From NCBI GenBank assembly GCA_001414485.1, contig LLEY01000338.1, positions 1-21,431 of the forward strand: a stretch of DNA of 21,431 nt. Direction: 5' to 3'. The DNA is from Calycina herbarum. Lineage: Eukaryota > Ascomycota > Leotiomycetes > Helotiales > Pezizellaceae. The position numbers and the translations under genes are program-made. Of the stretch, positions 9,896 through 20,041 are shown piece after piece. Position 1 is the first letter of the stretch. Every line of letters begins with the position of its first letter. The notes under the pieces are model-generated. The model ran no database searches. It was not told the origin of the DNA and saw only the letters and a list, made by a program, of their open reading frames with translations.

Positions 9896-11842
9896 ATGTC
9901 TGGCTTTGAGATTGCCGGTATTGTTCTCGAGGGGTTTCCGCTCCTGATAGAAGGACTGAAGTTTTACGCCGAAGAGCGTGGGGTATGATTCAAATTCTCC
10001 CAGCCTTGTTGAGTTAACGCAACTACTAAACAACAACAAGGTTATCAAAGATTTTTGCCACTACCAGCTCCTCATCCAACAGCTGTTCCGCCAAATCAAA
10101 AGGGAAAAAGCAACTTTTGAAGACAGCGCCAAATGCCTCGTCAACGCCGCTTCGGAACAATCCAGTCGTACTCAAGCGGAGGTAGTAGAAATGATGAGTG
10201 CGCCTGATGACCCACGATGGGAAGAGGAGGATTGTCAGTCAATGAAATCTTCAATCGGATGATGCAGTTCTCCGATACTAGAACGGAACTTGAGGAAGTT
10301 CTTGCTAAAATTCAATCCACCATTGAAAAGGTTGCTGTGAGTGTAGTCTCAGTTATTCAGGAGCCTAGCTGATATTCTAAAGGCCCGAGATCCAAAGAAG
10401 CATACTACGAAACGGCAATGGCAACGTCTAATGCTAGCTGTGAAACAAGATCAAATTGAAGCTCAGTTAGCCAAGGCCGAGAAATTAAATCTATTTCTTG
10501 TAAACCTGACACGGGGAGATGTCATGGCAAGTGAATCTAGGACGACAAAAAGATCGGCTATACATCACACCTTGATTCGGACACATGCATTGGTAATTGC
10601 AGATGCCTTGAGAAAAAAGTTGTTGGGGAAGGAGTGTCTTTGCGGAATGCGCCACAACGCGAATCTCGTGATAGGTGTGCCAGCAACATGCAAGAAGTTT
10701 CGCATGCCCAATTTTCGGGTCCTCTTTGGCTTTGATGCTCCATCTACTGACCTGGGTCCTTTACCCTGGACGAACTTGGAGATGGATATTGCTGTAGTCG
10801 AAGAATCGGCAACGATATCAATTCCGGAAAAGGCGAAATGCGAAGTTTTGACCGTGGACGAAGAAGCTGAGAAAGATTTGGGGGGAAAGAAGAGGTTTAG
10901 GGAGATTTTCCGATCGCGGAGTCCAAGGAACTGTGATCCAAAATCTCAACCAAAGGGGGACCAAATCATCACGTCCAACTTACCGATCACTTCAACATCT
11001 AAAGCTCAGAGACAAGTCAGGTTTGCCAATGTGCTGGATGGGGAAAAAGCAAATACACAAACTGAAATTGATGATTTGTGTGCCGAAATAATTACAACAA
11101 AAGGGAAAGATTCTTGGTATGGTGTTCTCGTCCGAAAGATGGACGCCCGTCATGAAATCAGAATAGCAACGACGCCATATTTCCCATCCCAGTGCCTTAA
11201 GGTAACTTCGCTGGCAGAGCTACTCTCCTCGAAAATCTGGCGAATTCAAAATCGGTCAAGACTTGGACTGCAGCTTGCATCCAGCGTCTTGCAACTCTAC
11301 CAAACTCCTTGGCTACCGGAGAACTGGGGCAAAAACGACGTGTTGTTTATACAAGACGTAGATGGAAGAGTAGTTACCGATAAACCATTTTTGAGGCCAC
11401 ATTTTATGACCCGGATAACAGCAGAGGTCCGCACCGTCAACACAAATGTACCATATCTATTTGCATTGGGAGTTTTACTCCTCGAGTTACACTATAAGAC
11501 TCCAATTGAAGAACTACAAGAAAAGCATGGTCTTGCGTCCGAACGAAACGAGGTGAGTCAAATGGTCCACACAGAAGAGTAATGAGGAAATGACAAATTT
11601 TCTAGTTGCCGGAGGTACGCCAGATGAAGAAGACTCTCTTGGTGTTACAGCTCATCGAGGAGATGGACGAGGGGGCCAATCTTAAAAATGCAATCAAGCA
11701 GTGTATTAACGGACCAGATGGTGCTCTGACTGACCTGAACAAAGAAGAACTGAGGGATATGGTCGAAGAGAAGATCGTTGTACCGTTGGAAGAACAAGTG
11801 CTCTGGGTCCATCGCTGCAAGAAGCTGGAGGACTGCATGTAA
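9896..11842 (+). CDS. DUF7580 family protein; four exons, one probable frameshift
   Basis: Exons: 9896-9982, 10041-10336, 10383-11552, 11606-11842 (stop TAA). Introns of 58, 46 and 53 bp are GT...AG with ACTAAAC, GCTGAT and AAATTTTCTAG-type 3' signals, all phase 0. About 596 residues. The N-terminus MSGFEIAGIVLEGFPLLIEG is the typical opening of fungal proteins carrying a C-terminal DUF7580 domain. A predicted helical region follows to about residue 130, then a variable linker. From about residue 425 come LQLASSVLQLYQTPWL and, at about 486, YLFALGVLLLEL; the latter recalls a helix of the kinase C-lobe, but no HRD or DFG catalytic motif is seen. Exon 2 changes frame between about 10215 (DDPRWEEE) and 10240 (LSVNEIFNRMMQ), equivalent to one missing base. 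If the frameshift is real, the product stops at 10262. Molecular function of the family is not known to me. It is transcribed away from the zinc-finger gene. Confidence 0.75.
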
Positions 11843-12386
11843 GGGTCACTGCATCTCCTTACAGATATGAGAAGCTGAAATTGCCAACCGCCAGGAAAAG
11901 GAACGGGGGAGAAATATTTTGTGAGGCTAGGAGACGGAAGGAGGAATTATGGTTTTGGAAAAGGAGATGTTGCACTTCTGCAAGTTGAGGTAGAACGCAG
12001 CCTGCACCTTTATAACCAAGCTTAAGATAGGGGGTATAGAAGCCAGGAAGAAGGATTAATTACAAGGTGAATACGGCAAAAACGACTGTCCCGTACCCGG
12101 TGCACCCTACTACCCCTTCGCTTCTCGTCTTCAGCCTTCCTCAAAAAATCTTCATTTCCCCGACCACAATAAAACATCTCCTCATCCTGTTCAAACAAAT
12201 GTTTCTCGTTCACTGGCTCAAGACAAGGGGCCACGGTCGTGTCCCTCCTTTCCAAAAGACGTATATGCTCCCCGGTCGAAAGACTTCGAAGAAACCAAGC
12301 TCACGAAACTTCGACCTCAAATTTGTCTCTTGCTAAACTCGTGATGAAGCTTGAATTTCCCACCCTACATTCTCCAATTCAATTCC
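11843..12386. other. 3' flank and intergenic, nothing recognised
   Basis: Follows the stop of the DUF7580 gene. Short frames occur on both strands, but none has introns, motifs or composition that I can support as coding. Confidence 0.5.
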
Positions 12387-12983
12387 CTAAAGAACAGTGA
12401 AAAAGCCAACCTTCCTAATCCAGATGCCGCAAACAGCAGATCTACCAAGACTTCCATTCGTGAAAAACTCTAGCCGAAGGGCGCGAGAAAAATTACAGAA
12501 TCTAAGATTCTCAAAAATACCATAGAGTATTGGTAGCTGAGCTACTACAACAGAGGAAGCGATATGCAACAAATCATGCATCCCACCTGTTTTGGTTGAA
12601 GCCACGTGACAGCGCCCTTTCTCTGACCAATAGCGAGGGGACCACGAAATGAAACCAAGACCCCCTTCCTCATCGAAAGAATAACATCGAAAATGAAGCA
12701 CAATTCGATCGTCATTTACAGGTTGTCGATCGAGAAAACTTCGTGATTTCCAAGCCGTTATTGCGATCAGCCGGAAGCCAAAGCCCAAATTCCCAAAGAT
12801 CCTCCTACACATAGAAGGGTTCAGAAGATTGCCATTGGAATCCCATATGAAGGCTTTCCCCAGCCATCGTCGGAATATTCCACCCCTTCCTCTCTCGGTG
12901 CTATCATCGAAGGAGCCAGTTTTTTTCATCCTGACTCTCACAACTGCCCAAGGTTCTGCAGCTGCTGCCTTGAGAGCATACAT
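12387..12983 (-). CDS. orphan 198-aa open reading frame, doubtful
   Basis: A single uninterrupted frame from ATG 12983 to a stop at 12387. The product is rich in Arg, Gly, Phe and Trp and has scattered hydrophobic patches but no signal peptide, clear membrane span or motif I know. In a region of balanced base composition a frame of this length can arise by chance. No introns are needed. It lies between the DUF7580 gene and the GTPase gene. Treat as unproven. Confidence 0.25.
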   Translation of the reverse strand: MYALKAAAAEPWAVVRVRMKKTGSFDDSTERGRGGIFRRWLGKAFIWDSNGNLLNPSMCRRIFGNLGFGFRLIAITAWKSRSFLDRQPVNDDRIVLHFRCYSFDEEGGLGFISWSPRYWSEKGRCHVASTKTGGMHDLLHIASSVVVAQLPILYGIFENLRFCNFSRALRLEFFTNGSLGRSAVCGIWIRKVGFFTVL

Positions 12984-13017
12984 GAGTTGGGCTGTAGAAA
13001 GATGCAGAGCTCGATGA

Positions 13018-13566
13018 TCATATATTCCCTGAGTTTAATGACGAATTACTCAATTACTCAACGTTACTCAAGACTAGAGTAGAGGAATGGTCAAATACTC
13101 TACTCTACTCTACTCGGTCAATACACTTGTTCCTCTCCGGTCCAACCACAATCCTCAATCTTTCCGAAAAGTATAACCTTGCTTTCTCTATTCACCTCTC
13201 TCCGAGCTGGGGAGGAAATTTGGAACAGGCATCGAAAGCCCACCTGAGATAAAAATATAAAATTCGAGCCATCTAACTTGGTAGACGAGGAACTCCGAAA
13301 GGGACACCTCTAGATCTCTAACATGAAGGGATTCCACACCACAACTCCATATCTCCTTCCCAAATTTCTAGACATCAACACAGCAGCCAAACAATCAAAC
13401 AATCAAACACAAGCATAAACAGCATCATCCTCCAACCTCCTCAAGCCCATCAATTTTCAACCCCTCCCCTCCCCTCTTCAACCAACACCCACCCAGCAAC
13501 AAACCAAGCCACCCCCTGCCCAAGAAAAGTCCAATTCAAAAAACTCCAGCCAACAAAGAACAGCAA
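13018..13566. other. 3' flank of the GTPase gene with a short pentanucleotide hairpin
   Basis: No gene. At 13096-13115 a CTCTA-type repeat (about four units) can pair with ACTAGAGTAGAG at 13073-13084, giving 10 of 12 paired bases. The part nearest the GTPase stop is A/C-rich on the + strand and probably contains the 3' untranslated region of that gene. Confidence 0.45.
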
Positions 13567-14959
13567 TCATAAAATAATACACCCCCCCTCCCTCACCTCC
13601 TTCCCATCCTTGCCAATCTTTTTCCGTCGCCCACTTTTGCGATGAACGTAATGATGATGGTGTTTCCTCTCCTCCTTCTTCACTAGTGCTGCGTCGTCGA
13701 AAGCGGAGTACGTCGAATTATCCTTGCGAATTATCTGGCGACAGAGGTCGATGAAGACCTCGTCTACATTTGCTTTTGGTGTGTTAGTGAGGGGAACATA
13801 ATTAGGGATAGGGTATTGGGAGGGGCAGGGAAGAGAGAAGAATAGATCTAGGAATGTTTGAAGATGAGGGGAGGAGAGCTTTGGAGAGGCTGGGAGCATT
13901 GGGATAAGAGGGAGGTTTCTCCAGAGGTTGGAAGTGAACGAGGGAAATATGGACACGAAAAATGAGAAGAAAAATAAACATACCCCTCCTCCTAGCACTC
14001 GTCTCGTAATAAGGTGCATTTCCCCAGCTCTGAGATACACTGAAAGCCTTTGATCTGCTTACAATCCGATCCTCCTCCAGATCAGATTTATTCCCCACGA
14101 TAACGATGGGGACATTCTCATCATCTTTTATTCGTATGATTTGTTCCCGTAACTCGGCGAGTTCGTAAAGACTACTTTGAGAGGTGATGGAGAAGACGAG
14201 GAGGAATCCTTGGCCTGTTTTCATGTAGAGTTCTCTGTGCAAATGTTAGTTCAAATCAAGAGACTGATTCGTTGGACTGTGTTGATATACCTCATGGCAG
14301 CTAGCGGTCGCATGTCAGTAAAAAACCACGTGATTTTAATCCAACTCCAGAAAATGAGAGTGAGTGAGGGGAATGGATTGACTTACTGAATTGTTCCGTC
14401 CCTGCAGTATCCAAACTAGTCAAAGTGTAAGTTATGGATCCCATCATAAAAGCAAGCTCCAAACCTACATCTCAAGCATACATTGGCGGCCCTACTCACG
14501 TCAGTCCGGTGGCCGAGAAATGAGGGGTCCAGTCAAATTCCGAATTCCAACCAACAAAAGAAAAATACTCACATCAACATCAATCTGTTTCCGATAGGAA
14601 TCCTCAATTGTAGGATCGTAACTTTCTATCCATACATTCTGGACGAATTGTGCTGTTCCAAAAATCATTAGTTAATTCGTGGAGCAAAATTGGATGGAGG
14701 GGAAAAGGAGGCCTTACCAGTGAGGCAGCTCTTGCCAACACCACCTAGGGAAATTGTCAGCCAGGCTGCGAGGGAGGAGCCCCTAAAAAAAGTCACGCAC
14801 CGGCGCCCAGAACGACAATGTTAAAGTCTCTCCTGTGTATTCGTCATCCCATGTTAGCCTCTGAGTCCCACCAGAAAGTATGAAGAAAGTAAAAGAAATC
14901 AGAAGAGATGACAGAAGAGACGTCATCACGAACCTTTGCGATATCCTCGATTTCGACAT
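13567..14959 (-). CDS. RSR1: Rap/Rsr1-type Ras-family small GTPase (KREV-1 / RSR1-like)
   Basis: Nine exons on the - strand: 14959-14934, 14832-14801, 14744-14718, 14652-14573, 14491-14469, 14415-14387, 14300-14291, 14234-13984, 13772-13567. Total 684 nt, 227 residues, with every phase matching. Motifs: P-loop GAGGVGKS (18-25), switch I YDPTIEDS (40-47), DTAGTEQF (65-72), NKSD (124-127), ETSA (153-156). Thr at 69, where Ras has Gln61, is the Rap/Rsr1 hallmark. The C-terminus is polybasic ([14 protein letters not shown]) and ends CIIL, a geranylgeranylation-type CAAX box, so the protein should sit on membranes. In yeasts and moulds this family sets growth-site selection and polarity through Cdc42; here that role is inferred from family membership. 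The first 5' splice site (GTTCGT) is non-consensus, so the first nine residues are less certain; a site at 14922 (GTCTCT) also keeps frame. Exon 7 is only 10 nt. Confidence 0.93.
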
Positions 14960-17239
14960 TGTGAGGATGTAGAAAGGGGGATCGCGACTGCCGTTTTAGA
15001 AATTTTGCTTGATGCGATCGTTCCTTCCTTCCCCTATTCTCTGCGTTGCGATGCCTCCAACCCAACAGCCCCGGCCCTCACTCAACGCGCCTGCCCAATT
15101 GACAATGACAGGCTCAGTCACCTCGTCCCGCCGTTGGGATGCGGAATTGGTCGTCTGGATTCGCGCTGGTTGTACATGTGTAGCTATCGTAGTCAATACT
15201 GAGAATACCGACTCTAGGCTCAGAGATCAAAGAATTAAAAAAAAAAAGGCAGAGGTGCAGCAGCGCAGCAGCAATGCAATGCACGGCTTCCCCTCGCTCG
15301 AGTCGCTCAACGACCCTTTACCCTTTCGCTTTTAGGTTCGCCTGCCTCTCTTCTCCTCTTTTTTCCGTCTCCCTCCTCCAAGTGGAGGGGTGTCCAGTGT
15401 GGAGTCTAGCCGACTACCTAGTTTCCCGGATTGAGGTCCGTCGTGAACAGCTCGCAGTTGGATGGTTGGGGTTGCCCTGCACGGAGGAAATTTGAGTTCG
15501 CCTTGTCGGACGTTCGACGTCGAATTGGTAGTCAATTCCGTCACGAGGTGGTGGTCTATGAGACTATGAATCGGAATTTTGATCAAGTCGGAGATTTTGT
15601 CTTTCCCAATGTCGATCGCAAGCTGTGATGGGATTCGGAATATTGCTGCCCAAGTGGACCTGAGACCCAAGGACGTGGATAAAGGAGAAATTCGAGGTGC
15701 GTGCTTCATCTCGATCCTGGGGCATGGGGGAAAAGATATAAATGTCCAGAGATTGTTTTCGATCCATACACAAGAGGGGGCGTATACGTAAGGGAGTGTG
15801 TGGGTGTATGTGTATGCAAGTCAGTTGGCTCCTTGTATCGAATGAGACGGGAGAAATCTGCAGCAAGCTCACTCGGAAGGAGCATGGTTCGTCAGAAATG
15901 TACCTGCGTTTACAAATCCCGTCTCCATTATTAGCACTCGCATCGCATCTGCTCTCTCCCCCTTAAGTCAATGTAAGCGCACGGCCGCTGTGACATACGA
16001 AATGTCTGTGCACCCTACATTTACTTAAGGGGGGGGGAGAGTATATAGTGCCCGGTTCGGTCCCCGATGAGAAATCCAATGAAGTTCAAGTCTGGCTCGA
16101 TATTGTCGCAGGTGCATCAGGTGCCAAAGGCACTTGTTGATGGTCACCATAACCTAGCCTCCGAACGAGACGGGAGATGATTTTTCTTCATCATGCCACC
16201 ATTGATGACCGTTCCCGTCAACCTATCAGGTCAATTATGTGCTACGCCCATATCGAAAGGCTTTTCCTACCTATCCGACACAAATATCTCGACCCGGATG
16301 CGATGCGAATCGTAACCACCTCTACGCCACATCCCTCCCTCCCATATGGTGATCTCTTCCAACGGCGTGTAAAGCTCTGGAAACCCCAAAAGCCACACCG
16401 CGTCAATTCGTACCACATCACCACCCAACCTTCCATCATAGCGGGTCTCCTTTCCCGGTAGTCGACAGAACCTGGAACTTAAAAACCCGGACGGAACAGA
16501 AGAACGAATAGAAACCCAGAATATCATCAAAGGTTACTTCGTGCAATACCAACAACCAACTCCCTGTCCTCCTCTCTTTTCCTGGTGCATATCGACCACA
16601 ATCCCATCTCTGGATTCTCATTGGACACCGGCAAGCAATTATTCCTTTCCGGCCGACCAGTCAGCGATCTTTCCCGCCCTTGCAAAAGGGAAGGCTTGCA
16701 GTTTGACACACGTGATTGGAATATTTCCGGTCCGTTGCCGGTGCCCTGCCGTTCGGCAGTCAGGTAGAAAAACCCCCACGTAACCAACCCACGATTATGC
16801 TATCTAGAGTTCTCTTTACTAACACTTTCCTTCCTTCCACCAAACCATGAATTACTTATCAAAACCAAGAGAAATGGGAAATGGGAAACAATGCGATCTG
16901 CGGGCAGTTGAACGGTGAAGACATCGCAAGCATCGGCAGACTAGGATTGACGCCTCCACTCTCTTATCCGATCATCTACGGGTACGGCCCCGAGGACGAG
17001 GTTCCGGGGTGCTGCCCGAGACAGTTTGTTTCAAGTTTTCTGTCGTTTTTTGACTTGTCGATATTATGAAGTTTGTGGGGATTGAATTGAACGTATTTTG
17101 TTCTAGACCGAGACCCTGGTTCGAAAAATGTCAAGAATTAAGTATTCAAAAACACTCTTCTTCAGAACGTCGAATTGACTTTCTTATGAGGGGATTTGGT
17201 GATTGATCCAGTACCGCAATATAAAATGGGAGTGTTGAT
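14960..17239. other. promoter of the GTPase gene and intergenic, no supported gene
   Basis: The part next to 14959 must contain the GTPase promoter. A CT-rich tract on the + strand at about 15340-15380 is the kind of sequence seen at fungal transcription starts. Open frames up to about 125 codons occur on both strands, but they overlap each other and show no motifs or splice-joined continuity. A run of nine G occurs near 16030. Confidence 0.45.
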
Positions 17240-17406
17240 TTGCTCCGCCGAGACGGGGAAGTTGGATTTCTCGGTAATGGTCCAATGAAAGTTGTGTCCT
17301 ATGGGTTGATTACTGTCTTTGTTTTGGAAAACTATTATCATTTCTCATTTTCCGTCCCACTTCCTCGTTTTTTATTGCTGTTATATGTTTACATCGAACT
17401 TCTAAA

Positions 17407-17422
17407 AGAGAGAGAGAGAGAG
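17407..17422 (+). repeat. (AG)8 microsatellite
   Basis: Eight uninterrupted AG units in the AT-rich intergenic region. Confidence 0.9.
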
Positions 17423-17700
17423 AAAGAGTTCACGGGGTATGAGATACGCGCTCTATGGTATTGATGCGAAGTTTACTTCTTTATATCATGACGAGGTTGT
17501 TACTGATCAAGTCTCTCTCTTATACAATTCACCAACGCAGGAAGTTCACCTATAAATTACTCGGCCGTGGAACAACCCGTTTCAACAAATCCAAGAGTCC
17601 TGCAGCGATGCGCAGACACTGGCGACATAAGGGGGTAATGAGGACGTACAAATTATTCAATACCATCTTGCCGATTGGAGACGGATCTCATGACAGATCT

Positions 17701-17810
17701 CAAGAGTATGTACGTTTTATTTTCGAGGATAACAGTTTACTCAACAGTGATACTCCATCCGAATGAAAGACATTCAGTCGAATTTTCTAGGGTACAAGTT
17801 TTCTCAACAT
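17701..17810 (+). repeat. diverged dispersed repeat, copy 1
   Basis: Core reads TTCGAGGATAACAGTTTACT, a short spacer, CCATCCGAATGAAAGACATTC and AGTCGAATTTTCTAG. It overlaps the end of a 103-codon frame (17455-17766) that stops inside the repeat. Best match is copy 2. Confidence 0.6.
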
Positions 17811-18075
17811 CTTAGGTAGAGTGAGGGTATATATCTCTTGGACGAATCTTGGAACCTAGTGAATACGAGACTACGATGTGGGTTTGAAGCTCTGCTTATC
17901 CCACCGACCAATTTGGCTAATATCTTTCCGAGATGCTTCGAGATGATTTGCTATCGTGCTATTTTATAGGTCCACCATAATAGGGGCCGAGAGTCCAGAA
18001 ATAGAGAGTGGTTATTTTTTTGGTCGTGATCTTGATCTTTCAATTTTTAAGACTATTTTATGCTTATCTCGAACG

Positions 18076-18094
18076 TCTCTCTCTCTCTCTCTCT
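18076..18094 (+). repeat. (TC)9 microsatellite
   Basis: Run of TC units in the AT-rich intergenic region. Confidence 0.9.
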
Positions 18095-18426
18095 TTCCCA
18101 GAGTAAAGTTTAAGGTTCTAAGATATACTCCATGATATATTAGCGCGAGTTTCACTTTCAAATACCAAATAAGCTGCCTCTCACCAATGCTAAGCTTTTC
18201 TTAGATACGATCCACTGCTGCAGAGATTTGTCTCTATAAATTGTTTCCCTAGCACCTATCAGGGCAGAAGTAAACATCACATCCAAGTAGGGATACGAGT
18301 GAGGTGTCTGTTCTGCGGATTGAGAAAGGCATGCGTATTACCCAAAGCTTTAAGCACAATTACTACTTTACGAGAACAGCTACGATTTAATTAGGCGAAT
18401 GAGGTATGAATCTTTGGATAAGATGT

Positions 18427-18540
18427 CAAGTGCGTATGTTGCTTTTCGAGGATAATAGTTTATTCGACAATGATGCTTCATCCGAACATATAACTTTCAG
18501 ATTAATTTCATGAGCGTACGAGTCTTCTCGGCGTTATAGG
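18427..18540 (+). repeat. diverged dispersed repeat, copy 2
   Basis: Core reads TTTTCGAGGATAATAGTTTA, then TTCGACAATGATGCTTCATC and CGAA. Similarity to copy 1 starts upstream of the core (TCAAGTGCGTATGTTGC against TCAAGAGTATGTACGTTTT) and continues for about 80 bp. Confidence 0.6.
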
Positions 18541-18900
18541 TTCGACTTGTGATCAGATTGGAAAAGTGGAAGGAATGAGAAGATGAGATTGAGAGATGAA
18601 ATAATGGTGAATTGAGTTAACTGGCGGTGAATTAAAATTGATACTAAGTTCAACAAGACTCAACAGTAGCTTATGAAAATTAAAGTTAAATAAGTGCCAT
18701 CCTCGCTTGAAGATTTAAAGTGTCTATATAACTAGCATAGCTTCTTTAGAGCAATGGACTATGCTCTCTCATTTCCTTCAACGATTCGGCGTTGGACATC
18801 CTACATTTCAGAGTTAATATTATAGCACAACTGTATCGCGAGACCTTTCTAGCAAGACAGTGAAATAAACTTGTTAGTATTAGAAGATAGAAGAAAGTAA

Positions 18901-19020
18901 TGTACTTACAAGCTAACACTTTCTATTTCGACAATAAAGTTTTATTCGAAGATATTGTTTCATCTGAAGGAAAGAAGTTCAGATGAGCTTTCTTTAATCA
19001 GAATTTTCTAAATGAAGGAG
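18901..19020 (+). repeat. diverged dispersed repeat, copy 3
   Basis: Core reads TTCGACAATAAAGTTTTATT, then CGAAGATATTGTTTCATCTG, AAGGAAAGAAGTTCAGATGA. It is closest to copy 4 over TTTCATCTGAAGGAAA. Confidence 0.6.
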
Positions 19021-19464
19021 TTTGAACTGTATCTTTGGTCTTGTTCTTTGGTAAGGGGTGAAGAGTTTATTTCTGCATTTGTCTAATGAGATATCCTCCG
19101 ACACATCCGCCATTACAGAATTATCGTGTTTCTTGCTAAGGAGAATGTGTTACGTTCTTAACTTCTCCTTTATATCTTCTCTTCCTCTAGGATACTTTTG
19201 TTCGCCTCTATAGTAATCGAGTAAGGGTTCGAGGTGTTGTAAATAGGTGAATTGGATCTTGCTTTCTTGATTTCATAATATTTCTTGTAGATAAGTTAGG
19301 TTAGAACTTGGTTATACTTTATAGAATTTAAACCTATATTTCTACAATGATATTTACTTAGATAGAAGAAGAATCTGGAATAATTATAAATTCTAATTGA
19401 GATTATTATAAAACTACTATAATATAAATCCAACGTAACAGAGCTGTACTCGACAAAATTGAGA

Positions 19465-19540
19465 TTAAGTATAATATTCGATAGTAATGTTTCATCTGAA
19501 GGAAAAAGGTTCAGACGATGATATACTAAAAACTCGTGTC
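19465..19540 (+). repeat. diverged dispersed repeat, copy 4
   Basis: Core reads ATAATATTCGATAGTAATGT, then TTCATCTGAAGGAAAAAGGT and TCAGACGATGA. It matches copy 3 over about 50 bp. Confidence 0.6.
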
Positions 19541-19964
19541 GGATGACTTTGAAGTCGATGAATTTTTGGTTTCAATTGAAATTTGAACGTAGCTTATAGG
19601 TATATAACCGACAGCTTGACGCCCCACGCACAGATACACGTTTCGATCGGGGTGGTAGCCTCTTGAATAATTAGTTAGTTGCTACAGACTTTCTCTTTTA
19701 TAAAAAAAATAAGGACTTATACATAGACATTACTTTGGCGCTCTGATGATCTTAATTTTATATCAAGTTCAACACAATCCTGATTATATATACCATCATA
19801 GATTAGTGGGCGGGATGTCGAAGAAGCTGAGAAGATTTTTTGTAAAAAGTAATTGAATACACGATAAGAATAAATCCAAATTCACTTTTCGGGTTTCCGA
19901 AACATAAAGATAATTAATTCCACGATGATGAAAGAATATTATGAGAGAATGAGGGTTATAGTAA

Positions 19965-20004
19965 CGAACCCGGTTTCACAGGTCTGTGCGATACAGGGCA
20001 TTTT
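19965..20004 (+). repeat. left terminal inverted repeat of the second transposon
   Basis: Begins CGAACCCGGTTTCACAGGTC and ends CAGGGCATTTT. It contains a small palindrome CACAG-GT-CTGTG. One mismatch to the right repeat. Confidence 0.92.
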
Positions 20005-20041
20005 CACGATAAATCATTAAATTGCTAAACAACTACTTAAT

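Larger units (their letters stand above)
17240..19964. other. AT-rich gene-free stretch with diverged repeats
   Basis: AT content rises to the right and TpA steps are frequent, especially at 19250-19440. No supported gene. It contains two dinucleotide tracts (17407-17422 and 18076-18094) and four diverged copies of a short repeat, annotated separately. Confidence 0.5.

Noticed and set aside
15009..15966. Several overlapping 65-125 codon frames on both strands
   Set aside because: They overlap one another, show no motifs, and cannot be joined by splice sites into a longer coherent product.
16177..16787. Frames of 60-94 codons on both strands
   Set aside because: Mutually overlapping and compositionally unremarkable; no splice-supported extension was found.
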